Assembly: GCA_015654715.1 (NCBI GenBank)
Contig: JAATGK010000229.1
Location: 1-7,289 of the forward strand
DNA length: 7,289 bases
Source: Alphaproteobacteria bacterium
Lineage (GTDB): Bacteria > Pseudomonadota > Alphaproteobacteria > Micropepsales > Micropepsaceae
Reading direction: 5' to 3'
Every line of letters begins with the position of its first letter. The stretch's first letter is position 1. The notes under the pieces are model-generated. The model was not told the origin of the DNA. It searched no databases and saw only the letters and a program-made list of their open reading frames with translations. Position numbers and translations under genes: made by a program. Positions 1 through 7,023 of this stretch are shown here, piece by piece.

Positions 1-284
1 AGCGCGCCGTCCTGGAACAGAACGCCCCAGCGGCGCTGCAAGGCGCGCATGTCGTTCTCGTTCGTCGCCAGCAGGTCTTCGCCGAAGACGTTGATCGACC
101 CCGCCGCGGGACGCATCAGCCCGACGATGGAACGCAGCAGCACCGACTTGCCGGAGCCGGAGCCGCCGACGATGGCGATCACCTCGCCGCGGCGGACATC
201 GAGATCGATGTGGTCGTGAATCAGCCGGCCGCCGAGCCGGGTGACGAGGCCTTTGACGCTGATGACGATGTCGGGTCCGGCCAT
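1..284 (-). CDS. MlaF-like ABC transporter ATP-binding protein, N-terminal part (cut by window edge)
   Basis: This is the ATPase of an Mla/MCE-type lipid ABC transporter, expected to power phospholipid movement between inner and outer membranes from the cytoplasmic face. Only the first 94 codons are visible; the rest lies left of the window. The Walker A motif GGSGSGKS is at residues 40-47, and the Q-loop sequence GVLFQDGAL sits at the cut end, as in MlaF (Ttg2A) proteins. The signature motif, Walker B and H-loop are outside the window. The ATG lies two bases after the stop codon of the MlaE-like permease gene, so the two are almost certainly cotranscribed and translationally linked; a G-run in the last permease codons could serve as ribosome binding site. 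ABC family and Mla assignment are firm because of the adjacent MlaE permease. The substrate is inferred from the family. Confidence 0.9.
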   Translation of the reverse strand, partial: MAGPDIVISVKGLVTRLGGRLIHDHIDLDVRRGEVIAIVGGSGSGKSVLLRSIVGLMRPAAGSINVFGEDLLATNENDMRALQRRWGVLFQDGA

Positions 285-286
285 GC

Positions 287-1417
287 TCAAATCCCCAAAA
301 TCGAGAACATGACCGAGAAGGCGGCGTCGAGCACGATGACGAGAAACACCGACTCCACCACCGATCGGGTCGTGAGCTTGCCGACCGACGCGGCGTTGCG
401 CTCGACGTTGAGGCCTTCGAAACAGCCCACCATACCGATGACATAGGCAAATACCGGCGCCTTGATCATGCCGACCAGAAAGGTGTCGAGATTGATCGCC
501 TGATGCAGTTGACGGATGAACATCGGAAAGGTGATGCCCATGTCGAAATAGCACATGATGGCACCGCCGATCAGCGCCACGATGTCGGCGTAAAAGGTGA
601 GGAACGGCAGCGCGATGACGAGGCCGGTGACACGCGGCAGGATCAAGACGTCGTCGACGTTGAGACCCATGGTCTGCATCGCGTCGATTTCCTCGTTCAC
701 CTTCATGGTGCCGATCTGCGCGGTGAAGGCCGAACCCGAACGCCCGGCGATGATGATCGCGGTGATCAAGACGCCAAGCTCGCGCAGCACGCCGATGCCG
801 AGGGCGTTGACGGTGAAGATGTCGAGACCGAAGCGCTTGAGCTGGTCGGAGCCCTGATAGGCCAGCACGATGCCGACGAGGAACATCAAGAGCCCGACGA
901 TCGGCAGCGCGTTGATGCCGACCTCTTCGATCTGATGCATCGTCGCGATCACGCGGAAATGGCGCTGCGGGGCGTAAATGGTCTTGAACCACTCGATGGT
1001 GATGCGCCCGACATAGCCGAGGATGCCAAGCGCCTGTTTCAGCACGGAGTGGCTGGCGCGGCCGACGCCTTCGAGATAGGCGGCGAGCGTTTCGCGGGTG
1101 ACGACCGCGGCCGGCGGCGGCGGCTGATCGGTCTCGATCACCTGCAGCAGCGGCTTGAAATCCTCGGGCAGCTTGAAGGCGGTGATCTTGACGCCGGCCC
1201 CGGCAAGTTGGGACTTGGTGCGCAGCAGCATCCAGGCACCGGTCGTGTCGAGCGCTTCGACGCCGCTGGCATCGATCTCCGCCGCCGTTGCGCCCTGCGG
1301 ATCAAGGCGGCGCAAAGCCCCGTCGACGGCGGCGGCGTGGTACACCGTCCATGGACCACCGGCGGTCAGACGCAAGGTCTGGCCGCTTCGATCCAAATGG
1401 AACCAAGGGCTCTCCAT
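287..1417 (-). CDS. STAS-MlaE lipid ABC transporter permease
   Basis: This is the inner-membrane permease of an Mla/MCE lipid transporter, 376 residues from the start chosen here. Residues 5-102 form an N-terminal STAS domain containing LDTTG (56-60), the place of the conserved D-S/T-x-G loop in STAS proteins. A linker with a proline run follows, then the MlaE permease domain with hydrophobic segments near 170-188, 203-226, 262-290, 312-334 and 353-375. The family hallmark NEEIDAMQTMG is at 241-251. MlaE of Escherichia coli lacks the STAS part; in Pseudomonas and many alphaproteobacteria a fused version is usual. The open frame reaches a GTG at 1456, but that GTG is itself embedded in a GGGGGAGGTG run. 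The ATG at 1417 has GAGGAG four bases upstream and is preferred. The gene begins the visible operon, followed by the MlaF-like ATPase; MCE (MlaD-like) genes would be expected further left. Confidence 0.93.
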   Translation of the reverse strand: MESPWFHLDRSGQTLRLTAGGPWTVYHAAAVDGALRRLDPQGATAAEIDASGVEALDTTGAWMLLRTKSQLAGAGVKITAFKLPEDFKPLLQVIETDQPPPPAAVVTRETLAAYLEGVGRASHSVLKQALGILGYVGRITIEWFKTIYAPQRHFRVIATMHQIEEVGINALPIVGLLMFLVGIVLAYQGSDQLKRFGLDIFTVNALGIGVLRELGVLITAIIIAGRSGSAFTAQIGTMKVNEEIDAMQTMGLNVDDVLILPRVTGLVIALPFLTFYADIVALIGGAIMCYFDMGITFPMFIRQLHQAINLDTFLVGMIKAPVFAYVIGMVGCFEGLNVERNAASVGKLTTRSVVESVFLVIVLDAAFSVMFSILGI

Positions 1418-1539
1418 CACACTCCTCATCCCAGAGTCATTATTAGCCAGGGTCACCTCCCCCAGCTAGGTCCGGGACGTTCATTTCCGCAATGGCGGTG
1501 GGTGAATTCGGGCCAGCACTACCGTGGCGGAACCTTGCA

Positions 1540-1568
1540 AAAACAAAAAAGGCCCGCCGGGGCGGGCC
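1540..1568 (-). terminator. Intrinsic terminator of the outer membrane efflux gene
   Basis: Reading the minus strand, a perfect 7-bp GC stem (GGCCCGC/GCGGGCC, arms 1562-1568 and 1551-1557, four-base loop) is followed at once by a run of six T, one G and five more T. It starts 15 bases after the stop codon of the NodT-like gene. This is a textbook Rho-independent terminator and separates that gene from the mla genes downstream, which therefore need their own promoter in roughly 1418-1540. I see no convincing promoter boxes there. Confidence 0.92.
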
Positions 1569-1583
1569 TTCTTCGTCATCCCT

Positions 1584-3059
1584 TTAGAAGGGCATAGCCA
1601 CTGAAAGCTGGGTCGGATCCGGGACCGGCAGATCGGTGAAATCCGGCACCGGGATGAAGGTATTGCGCAACGACTTGTCGGCATCCTTCGTCACATCCCA
1701 ACCGCCACCGAGGGCGCGATAGAGGCCGACGCCCGACTGCAGCCGCGCCAGCTTGATCTGGATCAGCGTATCCTGCGCCTGGAACAGCGTCTGCTGCGCC
1801 TGCAACACGGTGAGCAGATCGACCACGCCTTCGCGGTATTGCAGTTCGGAGATGCGGAACGCTTCCTGCGCGTTCTTCACTTCCTCGGTGGTCAGCCGTT
1901 CCTGCTCGGAATAGGCCGCCACACTGCCGATCTGGGTTTCGGTGTCGTTCAAGGCGCTAAGTACCGCGGTGCGATAGGACGCGAGCAACTCGTGTTCGCG
2001 GCCTCTGTAGTAATCGCGGTTCGAGGTGAGGCTGCCGCCATCGAAGATGGTCTGCACCACGCTGGCGCCGAGATTCCATGCCAGCGTCTGCGGGCTGATC
2101 AATCCGGTCATCACGCCTTTCGACCAGCCGCCGCCGGCCGTCAGGCCGACGCCCGGCAGGAACGCCGCGCGGGCCGCATCAAGATCGGCATGGGCCGCCA
2201 TCAGGCTGGACTCCGCCTGCTTGACGTCAGGACGGCGGGTGAGAAGGGTCGCGGGCAAACCAGCCTGTACCGGCGGCGCCGCGAGATTCTCGAGGTTGTC
2301 GGCTTCGACCTTAAGCGTGCCGGGCATGCGGCCCAGCATAATGGCGAGCGCATTGCGCTGTTCGCGCTCCTGCTCTTCCAGCACCGGAATGCTGGCTTCT
2401 TCGCCGAGCACCTGCGCGGTCTGCTGCGCCAGTTCGAGGTTCGACAACACGCCGTTGGTAACCTTGGCCTGGGTGATCGCCAGAATGCGCTTGGCCGCCT
2501 CAACGTTCTGGCGGGCCACGGTAACGCGCTCGCGCAAGGCCAGCACCGTGAAATAGCCATTGGCGACGTTGGCGTCGGTCGTGATCTGGACGGTGTCCTG
2601 ATAGTAAAGCGCGGCGCGAGCATTCTCGCGGCCGGAACGGTAACCGTTGAAATTCTTGCCCCAGACGTCGACCTCGTAGCTGGCGGCGCCGTTCAGGCCG
2701 AAGGTATTGAAGGGCTTAGACCCATGCGCGCCGGTCTGCCCGGCAGAGCCAGTCACGCCCACGGCCGGGAAAAGTTCGGCGATCGCCGAACCGGCCTGGG
2801 CTTGGGCCTGCTCAACCCGCGCTGAGGCGGTGGCAAGATCAAGGTTGCCGCTGTGGGACTCGTCGATGAAGGCGGTCAGTTCCTTGGAATCGAAGGCCTT
2901 CCACCAGTCGGCTGAGACCTGCTGGTCGGTTTCCGGCGTCGGGGCTTGATAAGCCTTTGGCATGTCTTCGGGTTTTACGGTTGGCGGAGGAGTGGTGGCA
3001 CACGCCCCGAGGGCAATAGCCAAGACTATGACAGAAACACTGTTCGACAGAATTTTCAT
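1584..3059 (-). CDS. NodT/OprM-type outer membrane efflux lipoprotein
   Basis: This is an outer membrane factor of the TolC/OprM/NodT family: a trimeric channel that lets a tripartite pump (usually RND or MFS type) discharge compounds out of the cell. The 491-residue length is typical. A lipoprotein signal peptide ends in the lipobox LGAC with the modified cysteine at residue 20, followed by a proline-rich linker and the family-typical DWWKAF at 51-56. Two repeated OEP halves follow. Recognisable marks are YEVDVWGK (128-135), LPATLLTRRPDV (268-279) at the start of the second half, and the IFDGG loop (338-342). The normal family end, near YRALGGGWD at 447-455, is followed by an extra tail of about 36 residues rich in Pro and Asp. 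The ATG at 3059 is chosen because it gives a complete signal peptide; its Shine-Dalgarno sequence is weak. No periplasmic adaptor or pump gene adjoins it, so it is an orphan channel here. Substrate unknown. Confidence 0.94.
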   Translation of the reverse strand: MKILSNSVSVIVLAIALGACATTPPPTVKPEDMPKAYQAPTPETDQQVSADWWKAFDSKELTAFIDESHSGNLDLATASARVEQAQAQAGSAIAELFPAVGVTGSAGQTGAHGSKPFNTFGLNGAASYEVDVWGKNFNGYRSGRENARAALYYQDTVQITTDANVANGYFTVLALRERVTVARQNVEAAKRILAITQAKVTNGVLSNLELAQQTAQVLGEEASIPVLEEQEREQRNALAIMLGRMPGTLKVEADNLENLAAPPVQAGLPATLLTRRPDVKQAESSLMAAHADLDAARAAFLPGVGLTAGGGWSKGVMTGLISPQTLAWNLGASVVQTIFDGGSLTSNRDYYRGREHELLASYRTAVLSALNDTETQIGSVAAYSEQERLTTEEVKNAQEAFRISELQYREGVVDLLTVLQAQQTLFQAQDTLIQIKLARLQSGVGLYRALGGGWDVTKDADKSLRNTFIPVPDFTDLPVPDPTQLSVAMPF

Positions 3060-3105
3060 GAGAATCGCTCGCTTGCAGGCCAGGGGACAAAGCCGTCAAA
3101 CGCTC

Positions 3106-3133
3106 AATATGGTCTGAAACCGGCGTTCGACAA
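3106..3133 (-). promoter_or_regulatory. Candidate promoter of the outer membrane efflux gene
   Basis: On the minus strand TTGTCG (3128-3133) and CATATT (3106-3111) are separated by 16 bases, a fair match to the alphaproteobacterial housekeeping pattern. The start codon lies about 46 bases downstream of the -10 box. The -35 box overlaps an 8-bp perfect palindrome, AACATGTT (3132-3139), which could be an operator half or chance. Assignment is by eye only. Confidence 0.35.
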
Positions 3134-3210
3134 CATGTTTCTCTGACCCATACGGGGGATGGGATAGTTTTCCTCAAGGCAGTGGCCCGGAAGCCGCGAC
3201 GGAAAGGGGC

Positions 3211-3311
3211 GGACGGCCGGAAAACTCCCGGTCTTGGGGACCCCGAAGAGGTCCGGCCGTCCTGACGACTGTGCCTGCGTGGTGGAGCGCCGATGAAAGC
3301 ACAGTCTAGTC
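3211..3311. other. Two adjacent strong inverted repeats, possible structured RNA, unidentified
   Basis: A perfect 10-bp inverted repeat, GGACGGCCGG at 3211-3220 and CCGGCCGTCC at 3253-3262, encloses 32 bases that could form smaller alternative hairpins (for example GGACC at 3238-3242 with GGTCC at 3250-3254). Directly after it a second perfect repeat, GACTGTGC at 3267-3274 and GCACAGTC at 3299-3306, encloses 24 bases and can be extended by GAC/GTC (3264-3266 with 3309-3311) across a two-base bulge. Together they look like a folded RNA of 100 bases or more, or a dispersed palindromic element. I compared it by memory with SRP RNA, RNase P RNA, tmRNA and cobalamin riboswitch motifs and recognised none. 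No T-run terminator follows on either strand, and the strand is undetermined. Confidence 0.45.
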
Positions 3312-3549
3312 GCCGCTAGGTCCCGCCGGAAACCAGTAGGTCCATTGCGACGGCGTCTCTATTTCAACCCGCCTCAGCGGCGGTTGGCGTTAGATTGAAG
3401 CGTGCCGGCCACGAGCGGAAGTGCTGAATTAGCTCGATTTGTATCTGTCTGTCGCGTCCTGGGGCCGGACGGCAGTCTCGTGACCAATATTGCGGTGGCA
3501 CGAGGCAGCAGCAGGAATGTAACCGCCGCTAACGAAAGGAAGTTGGTCG

Positions 3550-3897
3550 ATGCGTTGGCCGTTTGTCGCGCCCGTGATTCTACTCTTGTGCTCCAACGTG
3601 TTCATGACGTTCGCCTGGTACGGCCAACTCAAGTTCCCGTCGGTGCCGCTGTGGCTGGTGATTCCAATCAGTTGGGGCATCGCCTTGTTCGAATACTGCC
3701 TCGCCGTACCCGCCAACCGCATCGGCTACACCGTCTATTCGGCGGCCCAGCTCAAGACGATGCAGGAAGTGATCACGCTCGGCGTGTTCGCGGTGTTCTC
3801 GACGTTCTATCTCGGCGAAGCGATTCGGTGGAATCACATCGTCGCCTTCGCGCTCCTGGCCGGGGCCGCGTTTTTTGCGTTTCATGAGTGGAAATGA
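3550..3897 (+). CDS. DMT-like small membrane protein, DUF486 family
   Basis: A 115-residue integral membrane protein of the DUF486 (DMT_6) family, distantly related to the drug/metabolite transporters. Four hydrophobic segments are visible at about 4-24, 33-52, 74-91 and 96-112, so it is a short four-helix protein that would have to dimerise if it transports anything, as EmrE does. Family-typical sequences are the PANRIGY turn (54-60) and QLKTMQEVITL (67-77), after which YLGE (87-90) begins the link to the last helix. The ATG is supported by AAAGGAAG at 3535-3542, seven bases upstream. It stands alone on the plus strand, divergent from the efflux gene and convergent with the small lipoprotein gene. 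Function and substrate are not established for this family; membership is clear. Confidence 0.9.
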   Translation: MRWPFVAPVILLLCSNVFMTFAWYGQLKFPSVPLWLVIPISWGIALFEYCLAVPANRIGYTVYSAAQLKTMQEVITLGVFAVFSTFYLGEAIRWNHIVAFALLAGAAFFAFHEWK

Positions 3898-3905
3898 GTT
3901 TTCTG

Positions 3906-3953
3906 CCCCCGCGCGCGGAGGCAACCTATCCACCCGCACTCAGAGCGCGGGGG
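3906..3953. repeat. Nine-bp inverted repeat between convergent genes
   Basis: CCCCCGCGC at 3906-3914 is the exact reverse complement of GCGCGGGGG at 3945-3953, with 30 bases between. It sits in the 89-base gap between two convergent genes, where a shared transcription end would be expected. Neither side has a T-run, so it is not a standard intrinsic terminator; it may block readthrough or RNA decay. Confidence 0.5.
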
Positions 3954-3986
3954 AAGTGGACGCGTAGCGGCCGAAGGGGGTTTGCA

Positions 3987-4433
3987 TTACTGCGGCAGCC
4001 AGGGGTCTTCGGTGAAATCCTTGACCGGCGTCATGGTGATGCGGATCGAGCGTTGCATGCCGAAATAGAACACGACCTTCATCTGCTTGGTGCCCGGGTT
4101 CCATTCCATTTGCGGGGCGAAGCCGCCGGGCTTGCGGAAGATATGGCCGTTGAACTCGTAGCGGCGCGACGGAACGCTGCCCCAGCCATCATAAAGCTCA
4201 TCCGCCAGGCGCTTATGGGCCGTCTCGCGCAACTCGTCGGAGGGTTCGCCAGGATCCAGAATGTCGGGCGCGCTGACCCTGACGTCGCCGTCAGGAGTAA
4301 TCTCCAGCCACGCCACAACCATGACAGACGACGACTCGTAATGACCGATCCAACGCCCCGAGGGCACCTGATGGGACTTTGAGCATCCTGCCAGGACAAA
4401 AACGGCAATCAGAAGGATTGCAAACCGGCGCAT
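3987..4433 (-). CDS. Small lipoprotein of unknown function
   Basis: A 148-residue secreted lipoprotein that I do not recognise. The N-terminus MRRFAILLIAVFVLAGC is a clear type II signal peptide with lipobox LAGC, so mature protein starts at Cys17. The residue after it is Ser, which does not suggest inner-membrane retention; the outer membrane is the default. The rest looks like a compact beta-rich domain: GRWIGHYESSSVMVVAWLEITPDG near 26-50, then a helical stretch with DELRETAHKRLADELYDGW, then beta strands YEFNGHIFR, MKVVFYF and SIRITMTPV. The pattern of a W-x-G-x-Y strand followed by a strand ending in TPDG is reminiscent of small lipocalin-like or calycin domains, but that is only a resemblance. 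The start is supported by GAGGAA eight bases upstream. It has its own transcription unit, facing the DMT-like gene. Confidence 0.85.
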   Translation of the reverse strand: MRRFAILLIAVFVLAGCSKSHQVPSGRWIGHYESSSVMVVAWLEITPDGDVRVSAPDILDPGEPSDELRETAHKRLADELYDGWGSVPSRRYEFNGHIFRKPGGFAPQMEWNPGTKQMKVVFYFGMQRSIRITMTPVKDFTEDPWLPQ

Positions 4434-4442
4434 GACCGCTAT

Positions 4443-4457
4443 TCCTCGTAGCGAGGA
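4443..4457 (-). promoter_or_regulatory. Hairpin covering the ribosome binding site of the lipoprotein gene
   Basis: On the minus strand TCCTCG, a three-base loop and CGAGGA form a 6-bp hairpin. Its 3' arm contains most of the GAGGAA Shine-Dalgarno sequence of the lipoprotein gene, whose ATG follows eight bases later. If the hairpin forms in the mRNA it would hinder ribosome access, so translation may be low or conditional. Seen in sequence; effect inferred. Confidence 0.45.
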
Positions 4458-4552
4458 TGCTATGCCTACAAGCCTTTACAAATGGTAACAACCGCGAATA
4501 GCTCTTAGGTGCTTTTGCAAACCTGGCGTTAGCGTCATCCCGCCGCCGGACG

Positions 4553-5889
<1,337 letters not shown>

Positions 5890-5957
5890 TAAGATTTCTG
5901 CGCCGGAAACGGGTAGTGTGCTGCGTTGAAGAGACCAGCACCATCCCGGAGGCTGCT

Positions 5958-6467
5958 ATGGAATTCTTGCGCAAATACGCCACGCCGTTGAGCCTGGTGA
6001 CCGGCCTTGCGGTCGCGATCACAGGCCTGCTGCTTTTGTTCGGCATTCGCGGCGAAATGAGCGAGTTGCATGAGTGGATCGGCGTCGCTTTCATTGCGGC
6101 TCTGGCGATGCACATCGTGCGCAACTGGAAAGCCATCGGATTCCTGTTCAAATCGGCCGCGTCCACCACGATTGCCGTGGTCGGCGGCTTGGCGCTGGCG
6201 GTGCTGATCGCGCTGCACCTGCCGATGTTCGCCGGCGGCGGCGAAGGCGGCCATCGCGGCGGGCCGTGGATGGTGGTGAACCGCGTCGCTGATGCCCCGA
6301 TCGCGGTGTCGGCCCCTGCCCTGGGGCTGACGGCGAATGAAGCAGTGACACGGTTGCGCGGCGCCGGCGTGCCAGTGGACGGGCCCAAGGACAGCCTCAC
6401 CCACCTCGTGCGCGATCACGGCCAGCCGCTGCCGCGTCTGTACGGAATTCTGTTGGCCCAGCGTTAG
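5958..6467 (+). CDS. DUF4405-type membrane protein
   Basis: A 169-residue inner-membrane protein resembling the DUF4405 family, which is related to cytochrome b-like membrane anchors. Three hydrophobic helices are visible at about 11-28, 36-57 and 70-90. His38 at the start of helix 2 (LHEWIG) and His52 (MHIVRNW) are 14 residues apart on one helix, with His87 in helix 3; this is the kind of pattern that binds haem in such proteins, although haem binding is not proven. A glycine-rich linker (93-102, with His99) leads to a soluble tail, TANEAVTRLRGAGV to LYGILLAQR, with two predicted helices. The ATG at 5958 is chosen over an in-frame upstream start at 5916 because GGAGG (5948-5952) sits five bases before it and the upstream residues are not family-like. 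No redox partner gene is adjacent. Family call fair; function unknown. Confidence 0.8.
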   Translation: MEFLRKYATPLSLVTGLAVAITGLLLLFGIRGEMSELHEWIGVAFIAALAMHIVRNWKAIGFLFKSAASTTIAVVGGLALAVLIALHLPMFAGGGEGGHRGGPWMVVNRVADAPIAVSAPALGLTANEAVTRLRGAGVPVDGPKDSLTHLVRDHGQPLPRLYGILLAQR

Positions 6468-6967
6468 ACCGCGACCACTTCCGCCGAGCCGTCGAGCGCC
6501 ATCAGATAGAATTCGACGCCAAGGTCGGGAAACTTCTTGGCCAGCGCCGCCTTGAACTCGGCCATCACGGCCTGGTGCTGGGCGGTTTCGGCGGTCTTCT
6601 CGGCCGCAAATTTGTCGCCGAACGCGACCTTGTAGGCACCGCAGTCGCGGTGATCGAGCACGATCACCTTGGTGATGTGGTGCAGCGTCTTGGCGATCTG
6701 CACATGATCCCAGAACGCCGTGTTCGATGACGGAAACTTGTCCGACACCGCAGCCAGCGAAGCCCCGGCCAGGCTCACCTGATCGTAGTCGTTGGTGAGG
6801 TGCTTGGCGTCGAAGAATTTCACCGCATCATCGACGAGACGATAGTCGATGCAGGTGAGAACCAGCGCGTCGGCATGACCGGCAAAAGCCGCTACCGGCA
6901 CCAAAGCGAAACCCGCGGCACCGAGCGCCAGAACATGGCGGCGGTGCATACAATTCTGATGATCCAT
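6464..6967 (-). CDS. Exported beta-carbonic-anhydrase-like protein
   Basis: A 167-residue protein with the zinc site of beta-class carbonic anhydrases, which hydrate CO2 to bicarbonate. Cys39-x-Asp41-x-Arg43 (TCIDYRL) and His106-x2-Cys109 (DHRDCGAY) supply the Cys/His/Cys zinc ligands and the Asp/Arg dyad. Unlike the usual cytoplasmic enzyme, it begins with an export signal: HRRHVLAL (8-15) followed by a hydrophobic stretch and a cleavage site near AFA-GHA (27-32), resembling a Tat signal (twin arginine). Folding with zinc before Tat export would make sense. It is short for the family (often about 200 residues or more), and the usual RNAGN-like loop reads SLAGASLA (65-72), so activity is uncertain. 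The ATG at 6967 has AGAGGG five bases upstream; Met7 has no such site. The stop overlaps that of the convergent DUF4405-type gene. It may be cotranscribed with the transporter gene 56 bases upstream. Confidence 0.85.
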   Translation of the reverse strand: MDHQNCMHRRHVLALGAAGFALVPVAAFAGHADALVLTCIDYRLVDDAVKFFDAKHLTNDYDQVSLAGASLAAVSDKFPSSNTAFWDHVQIAKTLHHITKVIVLDHRDCGAYKVAFGDKFAAEKTAETAQHQAVMAEFKAALAKKFPDLGVEFYLMALDGSAEVVAV

Positions 6968-7023
6968 GAGCGCCCTCTATCAAGCCCGGCGCCAAGTCTA
7001 GCGCAACGCCTGGGCGAGTACGA

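Larger units (their letters stand above)
3060..3549. other. Intergenic stretch of 490 bases between divergent genes
   Basis: I find no convincing gene here: the short open frames lack recognisable products, and the one starting at 3402 simply runs out of frame into the DMT-like gene. The part near 3106-3133 holds a candidate promoter for the efflux gene on the minus strand. A small hairpin, CCCAT/ATGGG, lies at 3147-3163. Two strong inverted repeats fill 3211-3311. At 3366-3385 there is a 7-bp stem with one bulged base (AACC-c-GCC against GGCGGTT) without a following T-run. The final part before 3550 must contain the promoter of the DMT-like gene, but I cannot pick boxes with confidence. Confidence 0.6.

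Noticed and set aside
1457..1540. Promoter for the mla genes just after the efflux gene terminator.
   Set aside because: A promoter must be near, but no pair of boxes with acceptable spacing and match stands out, so no site was called.
503..1597. A 364-codon open frame on the plus strand opposite the MlaE permease gene.
   Set aside because: It is antisense to a clear family member, rich in Asp, Arg, His and Gly as expected from a GC-rich shadow frame, and has no recognisable domain.
1839..2825. A 328-codon open frame on the plus strand opposite the outer membrane efflux gene.
   Set aside because: Shadow of a well-supported gene; composition is low-complexity with Arg/Gly/Ala and it has no ribosome binding site or family resemblance.
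2839..3177. A 112-codon minus-strand frame spanning the start region of the efflux gene.
   Set aside because: It overlaps the signal-peptide region of the efflux lipoprotein in another frame and includes the candidate promoter; no family resemblance.
3181..3330. Possible cobalamin riboswitch, 6S RNA or RNase P RNA in the structured stretch.
   Set aside because: The conserved core motifs that I know for the cobalamin riboswitch and RNase P RNA are not present, and I cannot confirm 6S RNA by eye; left as an unidentified structured element.
3402..3887. A 161-codon plus-strand frame starting in the intergenic stretch and overlapping the DMT-like gene.
   Set aside because: Its second half is the out-of-frame reading of a clear membrane protein, and its first half has no ribosome binding site or recognisable sequence.
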